Shown here: piece by piece, positions 43,207-51,033 of the stretch
Layout: the number at the start of each line of letters is the position of its first letter
Numbering within the stretch: position 1 is the stretch's first letter
From: Kribbella pratensis
Lineage (GTDB): Bacteria > Actinomycetota > Actinomycetes > Propionibacteriales > Kribbellaceae
Direction of reading: 5' to 3'
Assembly (NCBI RefSeq): GCF_004365355.1
Contig: NZ_SODP01000003.1
Span: forward strand, 558,001-622,000
Length of the DNA stretch: 64,000 bases
Program-made: the position numbers and the translations under genes
Notes under the pieces: generated by a model
What the model was told of the DNA's origin: nothing
The model's database searches: none
Seen by the model: only the letters and a program-made list of their open reading frames with translations

Positions 43207-44205
43207 ATGCGTTCGCGACTGCTCGAGGTGGGCCCGCAGACGGCGGCAATCCTGCATGAGGCGTACCGCAAGATCGCCACGCTGCCGGCGGGTGATCATT
43301 ATCGACGGTACGACCTCGTCCGGAATGTGATGGCCGGAATCACCGGTGTCGACGCGTTCTATGTCGGATTGTTTCAGGGCGCCACCAGAGTTCGGTTGCC
43401 TTATTGCTATGACGGGCAGAAGTACGACATGCCCGAAGCGCACACTTTTGCCCCCAACGGTCCGACCGCCTGGGTTTTCCGGGAACAGCGGACATATCGC
43501 TACGCAATGGATGGCGGCAAGGTGGTCCGTGCCGGGCTCTCGTTCGGCGATCCTCGCAAGGTGTCGGCAGATGTGGTGACGGTTCCGCTCTTCCGGCTAC
43601 TGGAAGCGCGCCGGGAGATCTTCGGTGTGATCTCGATGCACTCCTACAAGTCCGGCGTCTACGAGGACGAGCAGGTCGCCGCGTTCGAGTGGTTGGCCGA
43701 AGTTCTGGCCCGGTCCCTGAATCGGGACTGGGAGGACGTCCGCGTTATCGGCTTGTTGCCCGGCATCGAAGGTCGCGAGGTCGCACCGTTGACCGCTGAG
43801 CGCGTCGTCGACTATACGGTGGCGCGACTCGATCGGCTCCGGGCGCAACTGGACGGCGCCGGCCAGCGGTTGCGCACCGATCACCCCGGCACGGCGGCCG
43901 CTGACGTGCTCGACGAGGTCGGTCACGAGTGCGGGAGCTTCCAGGCCGACCTGACCGAGATGCTGCTCGAGGTCGACGACGATTCGACTCGCCGGTTCCA
44001 GGGCCTGACCGAGCGGGAGCAGGCGGTCGCCGTGCTGCTCGCCGACGGACGGAGTAACCCCGAGATCGCCGAGCATCTGTCCGTCTCCGCGGAGACGGTG
44101 AAGTCCCATCTCGCCAGAATTCGCGAGAAATACGGGCTGACCGAACGCTCGCAACTGGCCGCCGATATCTCGCGACATCTGGGTAGGTCGACTCAGCGCC
44201 TCTGA
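43207..44205 (+). CDS. GAF-like sensor with LuxR DNA-binding domain (first paralogue)
   Basis: 332 aa. Residues 1-180 form a GAF-like sensory domain (ILHEAYRKIATLPAGDHYRR, then DAFYVGLFQGATRVRLPYC; FAPNGPTAWVFREQRTYRY; REIFGVISMHSYKSGVYED). A coiled helix follows, then a LuxR helix-turn-helix (LTEREQAVAVLLADGRSNPE, AEHLSVSAETVKSHLARI). It is closely similar over its length to the protein at 61819-62802. It is the first gene next to the Hsp70 set and is a candidate activator of it. GGGGGAAGTCGT precedes ATG 43207, and that decides the start. Confidence 0.85.
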   Translation: MRSRLLEVGPQTAAILHEAYRKIATLPAGDHYRRYDLVRNVMAGITGVDAFYVGLFQGATRVRLPYCYDGQKYDMPEAHTFAPNGPTAWVFREQRTYRYAMDGGKVVRAGLSFGDPRKVSADVVTVPLFRLLEARREIFGVISMHSYKSGVYEDEQVAAFEWLAEVLARSLNRDWEDVRVIGLLPGIEGREVAPLTAERVVDYTVARLDRLRAQLDGAGQRLRTDHPGTAAADVLDEVGHECGSFQADLTEMLLEVDDDSTRRFQGLTEREQAVAVLLADGRSNPEIAEHLSVSAETVKSHLARIREKYGLTERSQLAADISRHLGRSTQRL

Positions 44206-44385
44206 AACGCGCCGCCCGCGTCGGCATTCACTTTCCTGTGGATGCCGTTTCGGCGTGCCTTCGAACATTCCGGTCCACCCATCAGGTGAATTTCCGCAGC
44301 GCGATTTTCACCCCGGAGGGGATGGTGTCCGGGCGGATGAGCAGGCGACGATCTTTTCCGTGGAATTCGGAAAAATGGGGGATCG

Positions 44386-45906
44386 ATGGGCGTGATGGTC
44401 GGAATCGATCTGGGTACTACGTTTTCGGCGGTGGCGGTGGTCGATCGATCGGGGCGGCCCGAGATCGTGCCGAACCGGGAGGGCCAGCGGATCACACCGT
44501 CCGTGGTCTTCTTCCAGGGAGACGCTGCCTTGGTCGGCGCGGTGGCCAAGCGGTCGGCTGCGGTGGCGCCCCTCGACACGGTTCAGTTCGTCAAAAGGGC
44601 GATGGGCGATCCGGCGTGGCGGTTCGAAACGAGCTCCGGTCTGCAGTTCCGTCCGGAGGAGATCTCCGCGGTGATCCTGCGCCGGCTCAAGGAAGATGCC
44701 GAGGAATTCCTCGGAGAGCAGGTGACCGACGCCGTGATCACGGTTCCGGCGTACTTCGACGACAGCGCCCGGCGGGCAACTCAGGACGCCGGGACGATCG
44801 CGGGCCTGACCGTGCACCGGGTTCTGAACGAACCGACTGCGGCTGCACTCGCCTACGGGGCCGGCCGTCCGACGGTGGGCACTGTCCTCGTCTACGACCT
44901 GGGCGGCGGCACCTTCGATGTCACGGTCATGCGGATTGCCGACGGTGACTTCGAGACGTTAGGGACAACCGGCGATCGCAACCTCGGCGGTTTCGAGTGG
45001 GACAACGCTCTGATGCGGTTGATCAACGAGCGCTTCCGGTCGGCCGGTGGGTCTGACCTGCTGGACGACGACAGGACCGAGGCCGACCTGCGGGATCGGG
45101 CCGAGTGGGCCAAGCACGCCTTGTCGATGATGCCGGCTGCACGGGTGGTGATCAGCGCCGGCGGGATGTCGCAAACCATCGAGATCACGCGGACCGACTT
45201 CGAGGATGTGACCTCACACCTAGTCAGCCGGACCCGCGACCTCGCCGAGATGCTGATTGAAGACATCGGCCTGGTCTGGAGCGACATCGACCGGGTCCTG
45301 CTGGCCGGTGGGTCGACACGGATGCCCGCGGTTCGCTCGATGGTCGCAACGATGTCGCGCCGGGTCGCCGAATCGGCCGTCAACCCGGACGAGATCGTCG
45401 CGCTCGGCGCCGCGGTACAGGCCAGGGTGCTGGCCGCGGACTCGAACGGCGATGTCCGGCCGGAGGTCAACGGCACGCCGATCACGGTGCGCGACGTGAC
45501 CTCGCAAGGGCTAGGAACCCTGGCCCAGATCGAGGGAACGACACGGCTGGAGAACGTCGTCATCGTCCCGCCGAACACCCGGATCCCGGCCGCCGGCACC
45601 AACCTTTTCCAGACGGTCGTCGACAACCAGACCAACCTGCGGGTCCAGGTCACCCAGGGCGACGACCACGACGCCGACTACGTGAAGGTCATCGGTGAGC
45701 GGACGCTGACCATTCCTCCGTACGACGCCGGCGCGATGGTGTCGGTGTCCTTTGCGTACGACTTCGACCAGACGGTCTCGATCGAGGTCACCGACCTGAC
45801 CGCCAACCGGCCGCTGGGGACCTTCGAGGTATCCGATGTCGCGAACATGACGCCGGCCGAGAAGGACGACGCCACCCACAAGATCCGTGCCCTGGAAGTG
45901 AGCTGA
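44386..45906 (+). CDS. Hsp70-family chaperone without the C-terminal lid
   Basis: 506 aa against about 610-640 for DnaK. The ATPase domain is complete: VGIDLGTTFSAVAVVD (residues 5-20), VYDLGGGTFDVTVMRI (169-184), LLAGGSTRMPAV (305-316). DVTSQGLGTLA (370-380) fits the linker-to-substrate-domain start, and a beta domain follows to about residue 480, but the helical lid is absent. It is distinct from housekeeping DnaK. It is the first gene of a tight set with a J-like protein and a GrpE-like protein (5 and 3 bases apart). A second ATG at 44395 is possible. Confidence 0.9.
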   Translation: MGVMVGIDLGTTFSAVAVVDRSGRPEIVPNREGQRITPSVVFFQGDAALVGAVAKRSAAVAPLDTVQFVKRAMGDPAWRFETSSGLQFRPEEISAVILRRLKEDAEEFLGEQVTDAVITVPAYFDDSARRATQDAGTIAGLTVHRVLNEPTAAALAYGAGRPTVGTVLVYDLGGGTFDVTVMRIADGDFETLGTTGDRNLGGFEWDNALMRLINERFRSAGGSDLLDDDRTEADLRDRAEWAKHALSMMPAARVVISAGGMSQTIEITRTDFEDVTSHLVSRTRDLAEMLIEDIGLVWSDIDRVLLAGGSTRMPAVRSMVATMSRRVAESAVNPDEIVALGAAVQARVLAADSNGDVRPEVNGTPITVRDVTSQGLGTLAQIEGTTRLENVVIVPPNTRIPAAGTNLFQTVVDNQTNLRVQVTQGDDHDADYVKVIGERTLTIPPYDAGAMVSVSFAYDFDQTVSIEVTDLTANRPLGTFEVSDVANMTPAEKDDATHKIRALEVS

Positions 45907-45911
45907 AGACC

Positions 45912-47060
45912 ATGACCATGACGCAATTCGTCGACTTCTACCAGGTACTGCAGATCCCGGCCACCGCGGGCGTGGATGCGATCAGGTCTGCGGTCACCAA
46001 ACAGCGCCGCCAGTGGGTCAAGCGGCAGAGCAGCGCCGACCCGGACCGGCGGGCCGAGGCGGAGGCGCGGGTCCGCGAGATCGATCGTGCCGAGAAGGTC
46101 CTGCTCGACCAGACGGCGCGGGCAGCTTTCGACCGGGAACGCACCTCCCAACGTCCGCAGCAGGAGACACCGACCAGCACACCGGGCAACTGGATCGACA
46201 AGGCCAGGGAGTACCTGCTGGCTGACAACCCCGCCGCCGCGAACTACGCGGCCAAGGAGGCGATCGGGAAGGAGGGCAATGACGCCGAGGCCTGGTTCCT
46301 CCGGGCGCACTCGTCATTCCTGCTGGGCAACGGGCGCGACGCCGGCTTCGAGTTCACCGAGGCGATCCGATTGCGTCCCGACTGTGCCCTCTACCACTAC
46401 GGGTTCGCGGAGGCGTTCGCTGCGCAAGAGCTGTGGCGCGAGGCGCTGACCGAGTACGACCAGGCATTGCGGCTGGATCCAGGCAATCCTGAGTATCGGA
46501 CCGCGATCGCCATCGTCCATCTCCAGGACGATCGTCCCGGCACTGCCCTCGAGATCATGGAAGCTTTGGTCCAGGAGTACCCGGACAACGAAGTGCACAA
46601 GTACTACCTCGCGATCGCACTGCACGACAACGCGCTCGACTCGCTCGGACGCATCAGGCCGCTCGTGTACGACAGCCGGCTGGTCGACGCCGGTGGTTTC
46701 TCGGTCGTCTCCGCGGCACAGGTCGAGTGGCTGGATCGGCAGGTGCAGAGGATGGTTACGCTCCGCTCCAAGAATCCTGAGGTCTACAAGCTCATCGACG
46801 GTCTCCGGGAGATGGTGGTCGAGGCGCGCGAGGTGCGGTGGAACCTGACCGGCAGTGGGCCCTGGCTGATCGCTTTCGTGTTGCTCGGGGTGATCCCGTT
46901 CTTCGCGGGTCTCGGTGGCAGCTTCGGCGCGGCTATGTTCGGGCTCATCGCCGGCGGTCTGATCGTGGCGCTGTACACCTCTTCGCGACGGCTGCCGGTG
47001 TGGAAGCACCGGTCGAAGGCGTTGACGGCGAGCGGCCGGCTGCTCCAGCCCGGGATCTGA
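45912..47060 (+). CDS. J-like TPR membrane protein
   Basis: 382 aa. Residues 6-72 follow the J-domain layout (FVDFYQVLQIPATAGVDAIR ... VREIDRAEKVLLDQTARAAF, DRE) but the HPD motif that stimulates Hsp70 is missing. TPR-like repeats follow (AEAWFLRAHSSFLLGNGRDA, LYHYGFAEAFAAQELWREAL, PEYRTAIAIVHLQDDRPGTA). Two C-terminal membrane segments (WLIAFVLLGVIPFFAGLG and GAAMFGLIAGGLIVALY) anchor it. It may place the Hsp70 at the membrane without standard J activity; that is inference. Starts at 45912 and 45918 are both possible. Confidence 0.8.
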   Translation: MTMTQFVDFYQVLQIPATAGVDAIRSAVTKQRRQWVKRQSSADPDRRAEAEARVREIDRAEKVLLDQTARAAFDRERTSQRPQQETPTSTPGNWIDKAREYLLADNPAAANYAAKEAIGKEGNDAEAWFLRAHSSFLLGNGRDAGFEFTEAIRLRPDCALYHYGFAEAFAAQELWREALTEYDQALRLDPGNPEYRTAIAIVHLQDDRPGTALEIMEALVQEYPDNEVHKYYLAIALHDNALDSLGRIRPLVYDSRLVDAGGFSVVSAAQVEWLDRQVQRMVTLRSKNPEVYKLIDGLREMVVEAREVRWNLTGSGPWLIAFVLLGVIPFFAGLGGSFGAAMFGLIAGGLIVALYTSSRRLPVWKHRSKALTASGRLLQPGI

Positions 47061-47063
47061 TCG

Positions 47064-47615
47064 GTGGAGACGACGACGGGTGTGTCCGAGCTGACCGAGG
47101 AGGTGGCCGGGCTGCGGGACCTCTTCCGCCGACGGCTGTTGAACGACAAGGTCCAGCAGCAGGCTGTCGACGAGCTGACCAAGCGGCTTAACCAGGCCGA
47201 CCGGAGAGCGGCGCTGGCGATGGTCACACCGGTACTGCGGCAACTCGTGCTGGTGCTCGACCGCATCGGCGAGCCCGATCAGGACGACGAACGAGTGATC
47301 GCGATCCGGGACGAGCTGGCCGAGATTCTGACGAGATGCGGGGTGACTCCGCTCGGCTTCACGACCGGACTCGCCTTCGATCCGGGGTTCCATCACGCCG
47401 TCGCCCGGGTCGAGGTGGACGACGCGCGCCTGGACAACCGGGTCGTCGCGGAAATCAGACCCGGCTACCTGATCGACGGGCTGTTGCTGCGCCCCGCCGA
47501 GGTAAGGGTCGGGTGGTTGTCATTGACAACAAGGTGCCCGCAGGGCGCGGGGCCGGAAGAAGGAAACATCAACAACGGAGGGGAAACCGATGGGGCGAGG
47601 ACTGAAGTGTTCTGA
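47064..47615 (+). CDS. GrpE-like nucleotide-exchange protein
   Basis: 183 aa. A helical N-terminus (VAGLRDLFRRRLLNDKVQQQ) is followed by the GrpE head pattern (TPLGFTTGLAFDPGFHHAVA, then IRPGYLIDGLLLRPAEVRVG). GrpE exchanges ADP for ATP on Hsp70. The Asn/Gly/Glu tail is not typical. It uses GTG, three bases after the J-like gene, and overlaps the small Cys protein by 26 bases. Confidence 0.8.
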   Translation: METTTGVSELTEEVAGLRDLFRRRLLNDKVQQQAVDELTKRLNQADRRAALAMVTPVLRQLVLVLDRIGEPDQDDERVIAIRDELAEILTRCGVTPLGFTTGLAFDPGFHHAVARVEVDDARLDNRVVAEIRPGYLIDGLLLRPAEVRVGWLSLTTRCPQGAGPEEGNINNGGETDGARTEVF

Positions 47616-47757
47616 GTGTCACCAACCGATGTATGCCGACAAGGAGGACTACCAGCCGAAGGGAACCTGGGTGGTCTACGTCTGCCGCAACGGAGGCTGC
47701 GAGAGCGTGAAGCGCGGCTATCCGTACAAAGAGAAGATCTTCGAAGCGTCACGATGA
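47590..47757 (+). CDS. Small Cys-cluster (zinc-ribbon-like) protein
   Basis: 55 aa, in a frame different from the GrpE-like gene it overlaps. KCSECHQPMY and VCRNGGCESV hold four Cys in CxxC and CxxxxC spacing, a probable zinc site. GGAGGGGAAACCG precedes the ATG, which strongly supports it. No family is recognised. Confidence 0.72.
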   Translation: MGRGLKCSECHQPMYADKEDYQPKGTWVVYVCRNGGCESVKRGYPYKEKIFEASR

Positions 47758-47854
47758 CGACCTGACGAGGATCCCGGGGGGAAGTCATGTGCTGGATCCC
47801 GTGAGCGCCGTGTGCGCCGTGTGAGTGCGGCGAGCGGTCGACAGGACGAAACGA

Positions 47855-47890
47855 GCGCGGCGATGTCCGGACGTCCGGACATCGCCGCGC
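47855..47890. repeat. 36-bp perfect palindrome
   Basis: Every base from 47855 to 47872 pairs with 47890 down to 47873, with no spacer; the centre is GTCCGGACGTCCGGAC. The extent is limited by a mismatch at 47854/47891. It lies between the Cys-cluster gene and the basic microprotein. It could end transcription as an RNA hairpin, or be a large binding site. Confidence 0.9.
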
Positions 47891-47953
47891 GCTGTCCGTC
47901 GGTATGTCGTAAGGGGTGGGACGGCCCCGCCCCTGTGATGAAGGGAAGAACAG

Positions 47954-48085
47954 ATGGAGAAGCGGACCAACCCCGAGATCAAGGGTGTGCCGGATCCGAT
48001 CGAGAAGCGACCGCGTCACGAAGCCAGTGAGGAGACGAAACGCGCCCTCGGCCGAGCGGCAATCAAGAAGAGCCAGCAGCGCTGA
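47954..48085 (+). CDS. Small basic protein
   Basis: 43 aa: MEKRTNPEIKGVPDP start and a Lys/Arg/Glu-rich C-terminus (ETKRALGRAAIKKSQQR). GAAGGGAAGAACAG precedes the ATG. No family is recognised. It lies 36 bases before the 462-aa gene and is probably co-transcribed with it. Confidence 0.6.
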   Translation: MEKRTNPEIKGVPDPIEKRPRHEASEETKRALGRAAIKKSQQR

Positions 48086-48121
48086 CCCCGTTGTCGGTCC
48101 CCAGCGAAAGGTGAGCAACGG

Positions 48122-49510
48122 ATGGGTACGAGTGTGACGCTGCACAGCCTGCTCGACGCAGCTTTGAGCGGGCCGGAGTGGGACGAGATCTTCCGCTGGG
48201 GATCCGGCAGTCAGCGCAGCGATGTCGTGCAGCACGTGGCCGGCCGGATCGTCCGGGCACGATGGGACCCGTCGGCAGGCGAAGTGCCACGTCAGCGCGC
48301 GCCGCTGGCCGCCGGTACTGCGGAGGCAGCATCGGCGCTGATCATCGGCCTGCTGCCGACGATCATGGCTGCGGTGCAGGTTCAACGCAAAGTCGTGCAG
48401 GCCGCGGTGGCTGCGGCTCAAGAGCTCGGCCTCCGGGCCAGTCTGGCGGACCTGAGCGAACCGAGCTGTTCTGCCGTCGGCACGGCGTACGCGCAGGATC
48501 CGCCCGATTCGGTCGATGTGAGCGGTCTGGGACGGGAGCTCGCGATGGCACGGGCGCGCCGACCGGTCCGGCTGGAGAAGCTGGAGTTCACGGCCACGTA
48601 CCTCACGATGTATCAGACGAGGTGGGCGGATGAAGGCGCCGCCTCGCTGGCGGCATACCCACCCGCGCAGATAGGTCTGGGTCGGAACGCCGCACCGCCG
48701 TTCGTTGCTTCGCGCAATGAAAATTCATGGCTGCTCGGAACCGACCGCAGCGTCTGGGGGCGATACCGGCTGCATTTCCTCGGCACATCGCGGACATGCT
48801 CGGCTGAGGGGTACTCACACGCCGGCGACGGGTGCTCGGTTGAGGAGGTAGGCCGCACGTGCCAGGGGTACGGCTTGACCGAGCCGACCCATCGCGTCGC
48901 ACTGCGCAGCGTCTCGACCGCGTCGGTGGATGCCGATCCGGTGGGTGTCGCGCGGTCGCACCAGGTCTGGAACAGCTGGCGGGATCAGGGCCACGCGATA
49001 GCTGTCGACGGCACGGTCGACAACGCACTCGTGGTCGCGACCGCCGCCAAGATCGCCCTCTGGTTCCACTATGCAAGGCCTGCGAAAGAAATGGTTCACA
49101 GGCACGGCAAGGTCGACCGGTACTTCGAGCTTGTGTCGCATGCGTTGGTCCGCAAACTGTGGATGGGACTGCACCGGCTGGAGCGCGAGCACGATGCTCC
49201 GGCGACCTCTGACGACGTGAATCCACTGCTCTTCGCAGCACTGGACAAGGCGGTCCCTGAAGCCGTCACCACGTGGCTCAGGGAGGGGAGCTCGACCGCG
49301 CCATCGGCCGGGCGGATCAATGTCACCACCACGTTGCTGCTCAGCCATCCGCAGCTCGCGATCAGGCTGACCGAGCGGCCAGGGCCTGAGACACTCGCGG
49401 AGTACGCGGAGCTCGCCCGGATCCGGTTCGGCACGGCGTGGACAGAGCACGTTCTCGACCAGGATGAGCTGAAGGCCCTGATCGATCGGCACCCCGAGTC
49501 GGAGGAATGA
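48122..49510 (+). CDS. Unrecognised 462-aa protein of the CHAT locus
   Basis: 462 aa, no membrane segment. An alternating helix-rich first half (LIIGLLPTIMAAVQVQRKVV) is followed by a Cys- and Trp-containing middle (SRTCSAEGYSHAGDGCSVEE, then VGRTCQGYGL) and a helical C-terminus (KIALWFHYARPAKEMVHRHG). I cannot name the family. It overlaps the next gene by 4 bases. Its position before the CHAT gene suggests a sensor, scaffold or substrate. Confidence 0.7.
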   Translation: MGTSVTLHSLLDAALSGPEWDEIFRWGSGSQRSDVVQHVAGRIVRARWDPSAGEVPRQRAPLAAGTAEAASALIIGLLPTIMAAVQVQRKVVQAAVAAAQELGLRASLADLSEPSCSAVGTAYAQDPPDSVDVSGLGRELAMARARRPVRLEKLEFTATYLTMYQTRWADEGAASLAAYPPAQIGLGRNAAPPFVASRNENSWLLGTDRSVWGRYRLHFLGTSRTCSAEGYSHAGDGCSVEEVGRTCQGYGLTEPTHRVALRSVSTASVDADPVGVARSHQVWNSWRDQGHAIAVDGTVDNALVVATAAKIALWFHYARPAKEMVHRHGKVDRYFELVSHALVRKLWMGLHRLEREHDAPATSDDVNPLLFAALDKAVPEAVTTWLREGSSTAPSAGRINVTTTLLLSHPQLAIRLTERPGPETLAEYAELARIRFGTAWTEHVLDQDELKALIDRHPESEE

Positions 49511-51033
49511 TGACCATCCATCCTGAGTTGGCTGGTGACATCGAAGTGCGGACCGAGCCGGATGGAGCGGTCGTGATCGGGCCTGATCCGATTGGCGCAG
49601 CAGGTCTGGTCTTCGTCAGCCTGGACGGCAGTCTGCTGGCGGTGGATCCGATGGCGCCGCACGGCCCGGTGCAACTCCGGGTCAGTGATCCGGCCCGGCT
49701 GTCGGCCATCGAGGCCGTCTACGGCGCCGACGCCGCGGCCGCGGTGATGCGTAGCCTAACCAGCAAGGACGGAGCCTCGATCCGGGTTCCGCTGGTCGAC
49801 TCACCTGAGCGTGACGCTCTGGTTCGGCTGGGGATCGTGCGCTGGTTGAAAGATCGTTGCCCGGTGGCCGTCGACCGCCCACTGCTGATCGTGGAGGAAG
49901 AGGTCCTGGCGACGCGGCTGCGCGATCTCCTCGACGCCGATCACACGCCGCCCGATGCCTTGCTCGACTGGGCTCCGACCATGGTGCAATGGGCGCGGGC
50001 GTCGCGTCGTACCGGTTCGACGTTCGGGCTGACGCCGGCGGTGCCGGCGCTGATCGCAGACGCTTTGCGGGAGGTCGAGGCTCTGCTGGCGTCACAGTCC
50101 GAATCCGAACTGCTGGACGACCTACAGCACGAGACCGAACTGTTGCTCGCACAGCAGGCGTTGGATCTACCGGCTGTCGATCCGGACGCGGAGTGGGCGG
50201 TGATGTCGGAGCTGAGCCCGCGTGGCGCCGATCTGATGGGGAACGATGACACGCTCACCTACCGCCGCAGAGGTCCGGTCGACTGGGATCGGACGCCGCC
50301 GACCTCGACGTCGCGCGCTGAGGATGCCGTGTCCTGGTCGATCGCGCCACAGACCGGGGGAGACCTTCTCACGGTCGTGGTCAAGACCTTCCCCGAGTCG
50401 CCGCATGCTTCGGATCTCGACGTACCGAGCTCGTTGATCGCGCCGCCTGCGCTCCTTCAGGCGACGTTGTACCAGAGTTCCTGGCCGCTTCCCCTGGCAG
50501 TCGTCGACCTTGAGTCGAGGCCGGAGAACGAGGCGTTGATGGGTTCATTGCGTCTCGATCCAGTGGTGACCGAAAGGATCCGGAGCTCCGAACAGCCGGC
50601 GCTGTCGGTCGAGGTGCAGGTCAAGGGGATTCCCTCACCGCCGAGGACAGGTGCGGAGGCCCGGCGCGCGGCAGCGATTCGATGGGCAACCCGTGGGCTC
50701 TGCGGTCTTCGCCTTGCCTCGGTCGCGCCGCTCAGCTCGCGAACGGGCTTGCTCACGACCGCGCTGGAGGCGTTGGCAGCCGCGGCCCGGCGGTACGCCG
50801 AACTCCCGAACGGTGGTGGTACTGCTGCAGCCGCGCAATGCGAGGCGCTGATGCAGGAGCCCGCAAGCAGCGAACCGATCCCGGGTCCCGAGCTATGGAT
50901 TCCTGACGACGTCGCGGACGAGCTGCCCCCGTTGCCGGCCGGCGACCCGTGGACAGGTCCGGGACGCGCCACCGCGGCCGAGTACTGGTACTCGGCGGCT
51001 CCGCCGCTCGCCGCGCCCCCCGCGGACTCGTGA
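49507..51033 (+). CDS. Unrecognised 508-aa protein of the CHAT locus
   Basis: 508 aa. A beta-rich N-terminus (DIEVRTEPDGAVVIGPDPIG, then AGLVFVSLDGSLLAVDP) leads to a helical region (LRDLLDADHTPPDALLDWAP; EVEALLASQSESELLDDL) and a Pro-rich C-terminus (PPLAAPPADS). No catalytic motif is seen. It is coupled to both neighbours by overlapping stop/start codons. It could be a regulator or substrate of the CHAT protease. Confidence 0.7.
   Translation: MMTIHPELAGDIEVRTEPDGAVVIGPDPIGAAGLVFVSLDGSLLAVDPMAPHGPVQLRVSDPARLSAIEAVYGADAAAAVMRSLTSKDGASIRVPLVDSPERDALVRLGIVRWLKDRCPVAVDRPLLIVEEEVLATRLRDLLDADHTPPDALLDWAPTMVQWARASRRTGSTFGLTPAVPALIADALREVEALLASQSESELLDDLQHETELLLAQQALDLPAVDPDAEWAVMSELSPRGADLMGNDDTLTYRRRGPVDWDRTPPTSTSRAEDAVSWSIAPQTGGDLLTVVVKTFPESPHASDLDVPSSLIAPPALLQATLYQSSWPLPLAVVDLESRPENEALMGSLRLDPVVTERIRSSEQPALSVEVQVKGIPSPPRTGAEARRAAAIRWATRGLCGLRLASVAPLSSRTGLLTTALEALAAAARRYAELPNGGGTAAAAQCEALMQEPASSEPIPGPELWIPDDVADELPPLPAGDPWTGPGRATAAEYWYSAAPPLAAPPADS

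Noticed and set aside
44206..44385. HspR/HAIR or CIRCE element upstream of the Hsp70 gene
   Set aside because: I looked for CTTGAGT-N7-ACTCAAG and for a CIRCE inverted repeat and did not see either, so classical heat-shock control is not supported.
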